Positions 26,850 to 39,138 of a stretch of 64,000 nt of DNA are shown piece by piece. Below the pieces are notes generated by a model. That model did not search any database and was not told the origin of the DNA. It saw nothing but the letters and a program-made list of their open reading frames with translations. The translations under genes and the position numbers were made by a program. Each line of letters starts with the position of its first letter. Position 1 is the stretch's first letter. Origin of the DNA: Trochalopteron elliotii (lineage: Eukaryota > Chordata > Aves > Passeriformes > Leiothrichidae); contig JANPWX010000077.1 in NCBI GenBank assembly GCA_024734555.1, positions 2,721,236-2,785,235 on the forward strand. Reading direction: 5' to 3'.

Positions 26850-28430
26850 AAGTAATACACTAATTACAGCAGAAATTACATTTTCTTCTTGCACTTTTTC
26901 TTCACTATGCGTATTTGTTTTCCCCTGTCTTTATCAATATTGCCTGCTTTCAGTTCTGTGGTACATTAGGTTCTTGCATCTCAAGTGCTGTCACTTATCT
27001 TCTTGTTTCACACATTCCAAACTCCTGAGGCTTGCGAAACAAATGAAAATGCATGAACAGTTCCTTATTTTCTAAAAAAAAGTAAACAGAAGTAAAAAAA
27101 AAAAATCAAATTGCATTTGAACAATGGTTCAAAGGGAAACTTTGAAATGAAATTCAATTCTAACATAAAAAAATAGAAAATGTTTTGTTTTTTCAAAGTA
27201 ATATTTATAAAAATAAGATTTTTTTCAATATTTACCTTTACAATAAGATTCCTTTTTGACTTAAAGTCTTTATGCTAGCTGCCTATACTTTATCTAGCAT
27301 TAATAAAGTCAATCACTTCCAGAATTGTATTTTTCTTATTTGAAGAGAAGTATTTAGCATATCTATTTTAATGTAAGGAAAGCACATAAAAATTAGACCT
27401 TTATAGATATCACAAATATGGAATAAAAATAATTTAACTCATACGTTATTAAAAGTCACAGCCTGGAGAACTAGATTCCCATTCATTGCTATGAACTTGA
27501 GGCATTTCAGTTATGCTAAGATTCTCATAGATCTCTATTTTTGTTCTTTAGAAAACAGTTTTGTTATAATTAATCTGTGCTTTTATTTTTTCTTTTTTCT
27601 TGCATAATAATTCCAAAGGCATATGCACATTTGTCATAAACTGTTTCAAAAGCAATAAATTTAGTCCCTTTTCTGGAGAGATGCATGCTTTTTACACTGA
27701 AAAAACGTTTCATGTTCTGCATTTTGCAAAGTGACTGTGTGCTAGCTAAAAAATGTTATACTGAACTGTCTGCAAGATAAAATGGTGCCTTTTTAGCATT
27801 TAAGATCTTCAACAGTAGTTGTCTGAAGAATTTAGATATTAATCCCATTCTTACAGCAATTTTGTGCAACTGTTCAGCAGCAGGCAGTAAATATCAGTCA
27901 CTAACAACATCTACATCTGCATTTAGCATACTTTGAGTTATGCTTTATTGACAATTGTAAATAATGATACTATCCATGATCTCTTCCACCAACAAATCCA
28001 GTCAATGTGCTATAGCTTACTATTATAGATACCTTAACTGGAAGCAGAATTTAAAAAAGTGTTAACAAATTCTAACTATTTCTAAGGAATCTGAAAACAG
28101 CGATACAATATCCTTATTAAATTGATCAGATGAGATGTTAGGATAGCAATCATAGTAGAAGTAGAAAAATTTGTAATATAGATTCTGAAACAAAGAGTAG
28201 GCGATACCTCAAAGTCAAAACCATTAGTTTTCATCCCTTGTCTCCTTTCTTGTTTGACAAAGTCCTGCTTCCATTTATGAACATGGAATGAGATTAATTT
28301 GTTTGTCAAAACACATTTGTAATCTACAGATTACATGATCCAGTTTAGGAACCATGGTAGTCTGTGTCCTGTTTTTTTCAAAACCTAATTTGCACCTATA
28401 TTTTCAATATCTAGGATAAAGTATGATAAA
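25111..28430. other. AT-rich unique DNA, no gene seen
   Basis: Poly-T run at about 26818-26838, and an AT dinucleotide patch at 25258-25272. Open frames at 26218-26582 on both strands overlap each other and match nothing I recognise. Confidence 0.5.
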
Positions 28431-28439
28431 AATGAATAA

Positions 28440-29480
28440 GCTAAACACTTTTTGAGTCTGGCAGAGAACAAACCAATGTGTCTAGGGCTCCTAAACCAAT
28501 GGGATCACACCAAACACAGAGGTAGCCTTCAGTTTCTCAAATATCAGTCTCTGGAATAATTTCAGACTTGATGAAATACCCTTCCTGGTCTCCAGCTTCT
28601 CCACTCCAGATGAATGTATATCTTGAATAAGACTTCTGTCCAGTGTGCAGTTCTGTGCACACTGTTCTGTTCTAGACTTGGTGTTCTAGAACATCTAATG
28701 GCTGTGTCTTCTCCTGTGCAGCTTTAAACTTTGGTTCATGTCTCTGCAGAGGCTCTGTAAGGATCCCATCAACCTCATTTTCATTTCTCCTGGTGCTGCA
28801 GTCTGTTCATCTCCTCCAGAAGCTTTTGGGGTTTTTTGTGTTTTTTTTTGTTTGTTTGTTTGGGTTTTTTAGTGTTTGTTTGTTTGTTTGTTTGTTTGTT
28901 TGTTTGTTTGTTTGTTTGTTTGTTTTGTGGGGTTTTGTGGGGCTTTTTTTTTGTTTAGTTTTTTTGTAGGTCGTGGTTTTCAGTTTGTCTGTTTTGTTTA
29001 TTGTAATTGGGTTTTTTTGGTCTGGTTGGTTCATTTTGGTTTTTGGTTTTGTTTTGGGTTTTTTTGCTAGGCAGCCCAGCTTTTCAACCAGAGCACAGAG
29101 ATAGGCACGTGCACCATTTTCACTTGTTTCAGTGGGAGACCTCTGGGTGCCCTGCAGCTCAGACTTTGAGAGGAAGTCTCTGATGTGCTGGGATGGTAGC
29201 TGTTGTTGAGCCTTGTGTTTTGTGCCCTGTGGCACATCACAACATGTTGAGCATCCTGTGCTGTCCTCATTTGCTGCTGGATCCCTTCCACATGTCCCTG
29301 TGCACAAACTGCTGTACAAACTACTGCATTTGTGCATTTGTATTTGCTGTGCTCCTATTTTTGCTCCTATTTCTTGGTCACCCTTGCTTTAGCCTGCAGG
29401 GGTATTGGCCAAGTGTGTTGGGGATGCAGATTTTGCTTTGGCTAGGTTTATCAGTTTATCAATAGCAAAATGACAGGCAG
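28440..29480. other. Unclassified GC-richer block split by a GT/T tract
   Basis: Base composition rises relative to the surroundings on both sides of the low-complexity tract at 28826-29063. A minus-strand frame across 29080-29337 encodes a cysteine-rich stretch (CTGTCGRDPAANEDSTGCST) followed by an Arg/Ser/Gln-rich part. It then runs into repeat-encoded Lys/Thr/Pro sequence. It might be a piece of an unrecognised retroelement gene or chance. I assign no function. Confidence 0.3.
28826..29063. repeat. GT/T-rich tract containing a (GTTT)n array
   Basis: A clean (GTTT)n array of about 13 units lies at 28874-28926. It is flanked by degenerate T/G-rich sequence up to 29063. On the complementary strand it encodes Asn/Lys/Gln/Thr repeats, which inflate the open frame at 28807-29337. 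Confidence 0.95.
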
Positions 29481-29754
29481 AGAAAAAGGCACTCAAAAAT
29501 TACTGCAGAAAAATATATTTTTATTTTTTTAAGTAAAAATGACAGATTTCACTTTCAACATGCTGGCACAGATCAGCATATTTGCTTTTATGTTTAGCTC
29601 TGCTGTCTAGCCCCTCATTGTTTAACATCTCGGTTTGGAGATTTCAGATTTCCCCTTCGGAACCACCACAGACTTGTCAACCATCAGAAAACATAATTTT
29701 GAACATCTGGCTGCAGAGGGAGACACCATGGAGTGCTTGAAACTGCAGAATCCA

Positions 29755-30345
29755 GAATCATAGAATTACTGTAGGTGGGAAAATGTTTCAGCAAATGACA
29801 GTCTAATCCCCTCTTCTCAGAGCAGGATAAATACTGCAGGTGGCTCAAGGCCCTGCCCTGTAGAGTTTAAGGGAGAGAGACTCCACAACATCTCAAGGCA
29901 CCTCATTCAGCTTTTGACCACCCTTGTGGTAAAAGTATTCTTATGTTGAAATGCAACTTCATCTATCCCAGTTTGTCTCTCTTGACTCTTGTCCTGTCAC
30001 CTGCCAAGAGTCTGGCTTTATCTTCTTTGCTGCCCCTCACCAAGTATTTTTGCAGACTGGTAGGATGCTCCTGAGACTCCTTCTCTGCAGGCTGAATGCT
30101 TCCAGCTCTCATCTGGATTTTTGCTCTAAGCCCTCAGTCAACCAGCCCTAGAATGTCCATGTCTCTCTTGTGCTGGAGAGCCTGGACTCAGCACAATAAA
30201 TGTGACTTTGACGGGGGAAGGACCACCTCCTCCAGCACAGGATGTGATGAATCACAACCTCAACCTGCAGAAAATGCTTTTCCTAATGCAGGCCAGAAGG
30301 CTCTTCTTTGCCAAAAGACCACTTTTCCATGATTCCATTGCCATC
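29755..30345 (-). mobile_element. CR1 LINE fragment, antisense
   Basis: The plus strand starts 'agaatcatagaattactgta', the complement of a CR1 3' terminus. It runs through 'tgaccacccttgtggtaaa', 'ctctcttgactcttgtcctg', 'ctccttctctgcaggctgaa' and 'tgtccatgtctctcttgtgc'. It then continues to 'atgcttttcctaatgcaggc' and 'ctcttctttgccaaaaga'. This order matches the reverse complement of the CR1 ORF2 C-terminal region plus 3' UTR. About 590 bp survives and frameshifts abolish coding. Plus-strand open frames at 29951-30441 are antisense shadows. Confidence 0.85.
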
Positions 30346-30841
30346 AGATTGGATAAAGAAGTTATGTCTGGTGGACATAATGCTTTTTTTCAGTCCTTGC
30401 TGTCAGGAAATATAGACTGTATAACTATGGGAGGGAGATGAGGAAGAAAGAGAGCACCCATAATCTGGTGTCTGGTGTCCCTGCACAACACAAGCAGGGT
30501 GGAAGGACAATTCCAAGAGTAATTCCTCCACTGACAATGTGGTTACTGTACCCCTTTAAATCCCCTAGGTGTGCTCTACATGCTGTGTGAGACAGAGAAG
30601 AAGGGGTGTATTGCATGACATGCTGCTGAGTCATACCTGTGCATGAGTAAAATGAGTAGGGTCCGTACTGTGCTGGGGCCTGTGGCATGCACAGAGAATG
30701 CAAGCATGGCAGAATAAATTGCCTGCCTAGGCACAAGCTGCACCACGACAGCTGGCTGCAGTGCCAGGCATTTAGTGCCCTCATACAGACGTGGCTGTAG
30801 AAACAAAATTCAATAGAGCATTCAAAGAATTTTATCATTAC
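30346..30841. other. GC-moderate DNA between CR1 and LTR, unclassified
   Basis: Composition is richer in GC than the bulk of the window. Overlapping minus frames at 30425-30838 lack any recognised domain. It may be an older repeat or unique DNA. Confidence 0.35.
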
Positions 30842-31521
30842 TGTCCTGGTTTAGGGCAAATTTGGGAGGAACCCTCTGAATGGTGTTCCTCTGGAAAGCA
30901 AGTCCAAACAGCCCCTCCACCCAGCCGGTCCAGGAAGAGAGCTCCCTCAGAGAAAAGTGGAAAAAACTATTTATTTAACAAACAAAATACCCACAAGTAT
31001 AAAGAATGAATAATAATAATATGAAACAATAAAACCTCTTGCCGTTCCGAAGAGAGATGGCAAAACTGAGAGTCCGTGGCAGGAGTTAACTCAGCTCCCT
31101 CAGTCCGTTTATCAGTCCCTTCGGTGCTAGAAAATGACGAGTCCAGGCCTGGTGGGCCACGGGCGCAAGATCCCAGTGCTCCTCTGGGTTTTTTCAGTCC
31201 AGAGCAGATTTAAACAGTCCCAAGGAAAAAAAAAAAAAAAAAACAAAGGAAAAACAGTCCAGGAAAGCTTCTTTGCCTCAGCTAGCTAGACTAACAAAAA
31301 AAAGGAAAAAAACCCCTCTCTCTCTGTCTGCTGTCCGTGCATCCAACAAAACAAACCACACAGTCCCAAGGACGAGAGAGAAGATCCTGAGGAGTGAACA
31401 CTGTTTCTCAAAACAAACGGCATGCTTCTTCTTTCCCTGCTCACTCTCAGAACCAGTCTTAAAGGGAAAGAACACAGAACAGATGATTTGGGGATACAGG
31501 TATCATAGTCACCCTAGGACA
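30842..31521 (-). mobile_element. Solo LTR with perfect ATTAC target duplication
   Basis: Plus-strand ends are TGTCCTGGTTTAGGGC and ACCCTAGGACA, so the termini are TGTCCT...AGGACA. Flanking pentamers are identical: ATTAC at 30837-30841 and at 31522-31526. A 5-bp duplication and these ends fit an ERVL-type element. Reading on the minus strand, AATAAA (complement near 30970-30980) lies upstream of the 'ccctaaaccaggaca' 3' end. An internal A17 run sits at about 31228-31244 on plus. The CpG content and intact duplication suggest relative youth. The frames at 31273-31572 and 31278-31475 are incidental. Confidence 0.92.
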
Positions 31522-31526
31522 ATTAC

Positions 31527-34500
31527 CATCTTCAATTTAGTTGTATCATTCTCCAGAGTGAAAAGGTCCTAACATAACTTCCATGGTTTAGTCAATAGGA
31601 ACAGTTTTTTCTAGAAATATGAACACAATTTATTTTAGATGCCAACACGATTTTTTGATTGGAAGGCAGAAATATTTATTTTAGATAAGATTAGTACTAT
31701 ATTGAATTAGGTGATCTGTTGTATCCTGTGGTACCAGATAAAAGACACTGTTTTTAGGTAAAGTGCATTTCTTTAAATGGAAAAAAAAACCCACGATGGA
31801 TTTTAAGAAGCATTGTTCTAGGAAGGGTGGTCAGTATCAGAATATCTAAGAAGCAAACATAACAAACATTTTTAGATAACTAATTAATACGTTGGATTTG
31901 GCTGAAGGGTACTGGTAAGCTGGAAAAGCTTGAGTTTGTACACAGTCAGCCATGCTAGCTAAATGCCAGAAGGGAATTCCTGACTGAGCATACTAATTTC
32001 TTCCTAGAGTTGCTATGATTTATTTCTTATAGAATTTTGGGGTTTTTTGTTCATTTGTTTCCACATAAACAAGCAATGAATAATTGTTCCCTTGTTTTTA
32101 ATTTATTTTTAACTTTCAGCTTTTAATTTACACTCTATGGACTGGTGTAGCTAAATTACTTGGCAAGTATCCCATTGCCAATTCAACATGGCTGTGTATT
32201 GTACTATTGTTTCTGTTTTTGAAAACAGAAAACAAATCTCAAGTCAAAAACATGCAATGTTTAGACAAGATGTAAACAGCCTGCTGTGATTTATTGGAAA
32301 TGCCTTCTATAAGAATAATCTCAGGCATCCCATATGAAGGTGTTTAGAGGGAGCATGCATCTCACTGTATTAACCTTAAGTTTATGTATCTAATGTGTCT
32401 TTTTCCATGAGAATTTTCCCACAGCCAGTTCCTACATATGCATTCAGTCTAAGATAAAGGGCTGGGCATTTTATACAACTATTACAGCGTATGCAAATTC
32501 ATATTTGTATGTTTTAATGACATGTAGTCTCCATTTGAAGTCTGAAGGAAGAGATCTGCAGGACTACATTTATTTTTGACTAGTCTGAATCTATGATTAA
32601 CTTGGCAATATATACATTAATGTCAGCTGCTGGCCTTGTGCATGATGATGGCTGTTCTTATTGAGCATCAGTCTTGCCTACTATGTGAGAATACTGAAGA
32701 TGGATCACCCTTTTTTTTTTATTTTAAGTGACTAAAGCACTTTTGGTGGGGTGCCTCTTTCATACTGGCTTGTCCACTTAGTGATGTGTCTTCAAAGTGC
32801 TTTTCAGCACTGCTGGAGATGTAGTACATGTTAGCACAATTTCTCTGTGTTTTGAAATGTGGGACAACCTGTATGAAAAAATAGATCAGAACACTTCTAT
32901 TTTTTTTTAAAGCATGTTTCAGGAGCTGGGGAAGAGACTGCAGAGGTGAAAAAGACTTTGATGAAGCTGGTTGCCTATTTTTTGGCATTTCTTACAAAGC
33001 GGCTATTATGTATAGACAATAACATTTTCGGTTCTACAAATCAAAATAATTTAATGACTTTATAAGTCAGATAATTGTTTATGAAGATGCAAAAATCCTG
33101 TCATCTTTGATGAAATGTTAACTGTTTGTTGAAATAAATATTGCATGTTAATAGACTAGAGGGGAAAAAAGTAAGATCCTTCCCAAAGCAAGCAAATATC
33201 TTTGTCACATTTTTTAAAAATCGGAGTTAAAAAGAAATTGATTTATGTATTTGAGCATCTAAATGTTCACATTGGTATACTATATAGCAATCTTTTGCAG
33301 CATTGTTTTTTCATAATTAAGAATATATGAGTGTAACAAAACCAAATATTCTGTAATTTCAGGCATTTGAATCAGGGCTTATGATGAATAATTCTTTACT
33401 TGATGCATTTCTAATCATTTTTAACAGCTGATAGGACTACATGTACAGGAAATTTTTCTTAAAAATTAATCCATATAAGGCTTTCTAGTCTAAGCTAGAT
33501 GTGTAGATTGTCTCTATAGTTATTTCAAAAAGAAATCAGAGGGAATTATTTGCCTTTATGAGACATTTACATCTTTAGACAGACTGGAATAGATGTTTAA
33601 TTTTCAGATGACTAAACCTAAGTAAGATAAAATTTTACTTTTTTTTTTTAAATTATTATTTTTAACTCCCCCCCACCACCACCACTCCCCAGAGATACAT
33701 ATCTTCACAGAGCAAAATAATGTTCTAAAAAGAAATTACAGTGTCATAGGGAAGGAATTATTCCTAAGTATGATTTCTGTCTTACTTACTGAAGAAGTTG
33801 TATTTTCAGTAACAAATATGGTAGGGGACTACAAGGAGAAAATAAAAAGGGTTTACAATTTCAGGTTTGACAAGTAAACTACCAGCTTGCCTAGAAATAA
33901 GCAAATTCCAAGAACCGAATTATGTATAACACAGAAAACCTGTTCCTTCCACCTTAATATAAAAACTGTTGTTTGATCATCTCTCTCTATTTCACTGCTT
34001 GTCTTACAGGAGGGCTCATTGCTGCTGCCAGTACAGGCAGTACACATTGTGTGAAACATAATCGGGCTTGGCAGATATTTGGTGTTATTGACACAACATG
34101 TATTTTTTGCATGATTCAGGAATCTGAGCCCACACTTGGTGTGATCTTATCCCAGGAACTTAAAACTTCTGCAGCTGAAGCACAGCAGTGTCCCTCTTAT
34201 GGCATATCTTCTGAGTCAGGGTTAGTTAAGAGGGACCCAGCTGATGATTCCTGAGACTGCTGCAAAATGGCCAAATGAACAGAAAGAATAGCAAAGTGGA
34301 AGATTTGCTTCAGTGGCTTAAGGGAATTCAAATGCTCAAATGCATATCAGGCCCTTATCATGTGCTGCATGGTCAGTTTGGAGGCTGTGACTGAAAAATA
34401 CTGGAAAATTGCAATGTTTGGAAATAACTATATGCAGCTCTATTAGCACATCAAAATCATTTCAAGTTGGCTGCCCACAATTGTTTGATGATTTTAACCT

Positions 34501-37500
34501 TGTTTTCTCTGTTATTTGCAACTAAAGAAAGAAATTAGGTATAGTAATACCTCTTGGGCTGACCAGGGAGTATTGAATTTTACATTAATAATTTCTAAAG
34601 GAATTTTTACATATAATTATAATATAAAAAATTAAACACTTTGATATCTTACACCTTAGTCATGAGACCAAATGCAGGACAAATTTTTCCTCTCCCATTT
34701 GAAATTAAATTATAAAAACCATTTAAAAATCCTGTGTGAGAATTTCTGATCCTGTTGAAGCAAAGATTTGCATTTGTTGGGTTGAATATGTACAGAGGAT
34801 AATTTCACTAAGGGATGTATAATCATCTACCAGATACAGAAAAAGGAGCACAGTGATCTGAATTTCCTTTTTATTTTAAGCTTTTGCTCTCCTAACAGGG
34901 TTATTACATAAGCAGCTGACAGAGTTTCAATTTATGTTTTATGGTTTTTCCACACTGTTTGTTTATCTATTTGCAAACATATATACAGACACATATATGC
35001 TACATTACCTGCTTACAAATATAGACACAGATGTTCAGACACAACATTTAAAAAATGACAGTTATTATTTTGGTTGATTAGGCTATATGCAGGCATTTTG
35101 TAATATGATTACAAAGATAATTACAGAATAATTTTCTTTTCAACTATAATTAGCCCGTATTTCAAGTTAATCATGATACATCTTGCAGAATGTTTACAAT
35201 GTCAGACATACACTGATAAGCTTCAGATCTAGGAACATAGCTAATTGCCCTATGCAAAAATGATGAAATGTTTCTGTGTTCTTGTTCTTTAATTATAGTG
35301 TCTTTTTTTCTTTTTTTTTTTTTTCTGTGAATTGGTGTAGATACTTTCCCCTGGAGGGAAGTGAACAGTTAAAAAGCTTTGAACTCTGTGTTTTTAAGGC
35401 TTTTAATAGGATTTTCCAAATATTCAAAATTAATATGTGCAAAGCAGGCTTACCAGGCAAATTCTCTGCAACCCCTGGCAAAAACTCTTGGGGGTTTTGT
35501 GTATATTTTATAAACTAGTGTAGACTCAAGAAAGGTCAACCACTTGACATTCTTTGACTGTACAGCAAATAATTCTGCAAGGATTTTCTTGTCACTCAAT
35601 GCAAAAAGGCTCTTCATTCAATATTTTTTGCAGTTTCTCTAGATGCACATGAAATCTGGAAAAAAAATAATTTGCAGGTTCAGGAAGGGGTTCCATTGAA
35701 AGTTTATGTTTCCCAAGAACACAGCCCATTTCCTCAGGAAAAAAAAGAAAAAAAAAAAAAAAAAATCCTGAAGTTTATTTCAAGTGATTATTTTTTCTGG
35801 CTTTCTTTTGCAAGCAGAAGGGAAAGGCAATTGTCAGGTTTACATATTTCCCATAAACATATGGAATGCCAAATAACCTGAAAATCAATGGTTTTATTCT
35901 GTGATACAAAACCTCGGCTGAACCCATGTTTTTGAAGTCAAACAGAACAACTGAATTCAGATTATCCATACTACTCTGCGGCAATGTTCAGGAGGAACAA
36001 AGCAGCAGGCATCACATACAAATTCACAGGCACAGCTCCAAAAAAGGCAAAAACCAAGAATTAGAGCTGATGTCTTTTCTAAACAGGAGACTCCTGTGGT
36101 TATCTTGGCTATTACCTAATTTAAACGGTGAGTCACAGAAGGTACATGGCCTTTACATGCTTCTTGCTGTTGCAGTGGGATCACTCATGCCTGGCTGTAC
36201 GACACCAAAAAGTGGTGTCAGCAGGAAGAATTACTCACTGCCTTTGAACTGTTCCTTGCTCCCTCTGTTATGATGCCTGAGCTCTATGGCAGCACTGCAT
36301 AGGAGCCAACACATTTGAGAAAAAAAGACTGACTTTACAAAGCCCGTGAATCTATAACCCTTATTACCATGGAGCAGAGCCACGAGTTTTCCCACTATTT
36401 TGAATAACGTTATAATAGAGAATAAGATCCTTCTTTCTCAAGCAGAGGAAAGACGATTCAATTGCGTGGTTGAAAGATTTAAGCAGAATCCTCCCCTGAT
36501 AAAGTCAGTACTCCTTCATCTGTCAATTTATTCAATTTTTTTCATTAATGAAAACCTTTAACTTACTCTCATAAGGATGAATAATAGGGATAGAGACAAT
36601 CATTAAAACACTCTTCTCCCACATGGAACAGTTTTCCACAAATGCTAGACTTGCCAGATTTATTGCTAATATATTTCCACCTGTATGACCACTGAAATAG
36701 TAAACTGGAGTTGAGGAAAAACCTGTTGCTAGATGGCCTTTTTTTCTCCTACATATGGATAATAGTACCATTCCATTCTAAATTCCACTCTATCAGAAAT
36801 CTTGTAATGCTGGTAATATTCTACCTGCTTGTACTATTAACCGTCTTTAGGGAGAAAAAAGGAAATGTAAAGACATAAAATGATTCAGATAAGGTCACCC
36901 AGAAGGTCGGTAGCAGACATGAAACTGTCATCTAGTGTCTACTGCAAGTGCCTGCCTTAGAGTTTTAGTTCAGATTAAATATGGTCCAGTCCATGTGACT
37001 AGATTAGAATTCATCCTAAGGGAACCCTCTAAAGCTGGAGAGAGTTGACCATAGGCAACAACCATTTCTCTCTACAGATTCACTTCTATTGCAAATCAGA
37101 ACATGTTAACATATTTGTTGGTTCCATGTACTCGGACACACCAAATAAAATCACAAACCTCCCTGTGTAAATGATAACAACAACAACTACATATACATAT
37201 ATATACACACACCCCTCTTTGTGACATACAGGGCATCCTATATACCAGGTTTGGGCTTTTTATTTACTGCTAGTCAATTAGAATACATAATCAAGTGTAA
37301 TCTTACCTTTTCAGCCAGGATTGCCTCTGAGAAAGGTCTAGGAAATATTGTTCACTGGCCTTCCTCTGTTAGTAGAGAGACAGAAACTTCCACAGAATGA
37401 TTTCTAAAATTTTAAGAGCTATCTCATGAATTGTGTTCCATCTTCTTATTTCCAAAGCACAGATCTTTCCAGTGATTAAAATACATCTATGAGGGAATAA

Positions 37501-37689
37501 AGAGAAATGTTAAAATGAAGCATGGTCTTTTATCACCTTCACATTTTGTCTGTGACTTGCAAAGCTTTGAGACATTTACATGAGGATATTTCAGGCTATG
37601 CATTATTGCACCCTAAGCAACTGTTATTCAACCCACACCAATCTGAAATTTTAAAATCAGCTACGCTATTAATATCCAAGTTATACTGA
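31527..37689. other. AT-rich unique DNA with homopolymers, no confirmed gene
   Basis: Poly-T and poly-A runs lie near 32710, 33640, 35310-35325 and 35740-35764. There is a C-rich patch 'cccccccaccaccaccactc' near 33668, and TA/CA dinucleotide sequence at 37186-37211. The exon-like segment at 34010-34254 is listed separately. Confidence 0.5.
34010..34254 (+). other. Exon-like segment behind a strong splice acceptor
   Basis: A pyrimidine-rich run at 33980-34005 is followed by CTTACAG (34003-34009) and then GAGGGC, an excellent 3' splice-site context. An open frame continues for about 82 codons (GGLIAAASTGSTHC... to ...LVKRDPADDS) and ends at TGA, 34252-34254. It matches no family I recognise. 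It could be a terminal exon of a non-coding transcript, a cryptic site, or chance. No upstream donor or partner exon is identified. Confidence 0.15.
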
Positions 37690-38782
37690 TGTATGAGGTT
37701 TGTGTGGTTTTGGTACTGGCAGGGCTGGGTGACAGGGTGGCTTCTGTGGGAAGCTGCTAGAAGCTTGTTCCCCCGCTTTTTCTCTGGCAGAGTCAATCCC
37801 AGTCCGCTCCAGGACAGACCTGCTGCTGGCCCAGGCTGAGCCAATCAGGAATGACAGCAACACTTCTGCATGATACATTTAAGAAGGAAAAAAAATGCTA
37901 TTTGGCACATGTAATTGTGGCCAGAGAAGACCAGAGTAAGAATATGTGAGAGGAACCACACTACAGACACCAAAGTCAATAGAGAAGGAGGAGTAGGAGG
38001 TGATCCAGCCACCAGAGCTGAGATACCCCTGCAGCCCATGGTTAAGATGATGGTAAAGCAATTGCTCCCCTGCAGCCCATGAAGCTCCATGGGGATGCAG
38101 AGATCCTCCTTCAGCCTGTGGAGGAGGTTCATGGAGAAGGCAGATGCTTGAGACGAGGCTGTGAACCAAAGGAAACCTGTGCTGGAGAGAGAAATCCTGT
38201 GGCGAGAGGAGTCTGGCACAGGTTTACTGGTAGGACTTGTGATCCTCTGGTGGACCCACACTGGAACAGGCTGTGCCTGAAAGTCTGCACCCCATAGAAG
38301 AGTGACCCACATTGGAGCAGTTCATGGGGAGCTGTTGCCCTTGGGATGGACTCATGTTGGAGAAGTACACGGAGAACTGTCTCCCATGGGAAGACCTCAG
38401 AGTGGAGCAGGGGGAGGACTCCTCTCCCTTGGCAGAGGCAGAAATGTGTGATGAACAGACCATAAACCCCACTGCCTGTCTCCCTGCACCACTTGAGGGG
38501 AGGAAGTAGAGCTTGGGAAGGAGGGAGGGGTGGAAGAAAGGTGTTTTTTAAGACTTATTACTTCTCATTATCCTGCTTTGATTTTGTTAGTAATAAATTA
38601 GATTAACAACCCAAAGCTGAGTCTGTTTTGACCATGATGATGATCAGTGAGGGATCTCTCTTTGTCCTTATCTCAGCCTGTGAATCCTTCACTATATTTT
38701 CTGTCTCCCCTTCACTTACAGAGGGGAGTGATAGAGCAGTTTTGGTGAGCACCTGACATCCAGCCAGGGTCAACCCACTACA
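37690..38782 (+). mobile_element. Long solo ERVL-type LTR, about 1.1 kb
   Basis: The 5' end TGTATGAGGTTTGTGTGG aligns position for position with the 2456 LTR start (TGTGTTGGGTTTGCATGC). The 3' end reads 'agccagggtcaacccactac', terminating ...ACTACA. Inside are 'tggcttctgtgggaagctgc', a TATA-like 'acatttaagaagg' near 37876, and repeated motifs such as 'cccctgcagcccatg' and 'ggacccacactggaacagg'. AATAAA lies at 38592-38597, and 'cttatctcagcctgtgaatc' lies near the end. The flanks show no good target duplication (actga against atgga), so the copy is old or the ends are slightly misplaced. Open frames on both strands (37596-38509) arise from the GC-rich internal repeats. Confidence 0.88.
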
Positions 38783-39138
38783 ATGGAATATTAACTTATG
38801 TCTAAATTAGATACTGACTTTAAGAAAAGATAGAATATACATTCATTGTTAGCTTGCATAAGTTTGTTATTAAAAACAGGATATAATATTTAAAACATGT
38901 AAGTATCAGGTTTAAATTTCAAAAATACTTTTAGTGGAAAATAAGTACTTTTAAGATAAGTTTTGTTAACTTCAAAAGACACACAAGATCCTAAATTAAT
39001 TTAAAAACTCCCAAAAAAACAAAAAAACCCACAAGTTCATAAAATTGAAGTGTTTTATTCTACATCTTATACAATACTTTCCTTGGAAAATAAATTTATT
39101 GTAATTTGAAAATTTTAAATATTTGTACATGAACTACT

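Noticed and set aside
17887..28926. Regular arrays considered as CRISPR
   Set aside because: They are pure tetranucleotide microsatellites without spacers, and the organism is a vertebrate.
28807..29070. Asn/Lys/Thr-repeat protein on minus and Phe/Val/Cys repeat on plus
   Set aside because: Encoded by the GTTT array and GT/T tract.
37845..38509. Several frames of 65-155 codons on both strands
   Set aside because: All fall within the GC-rich repeat body of the 1.1-kb LTR and overlap each other.
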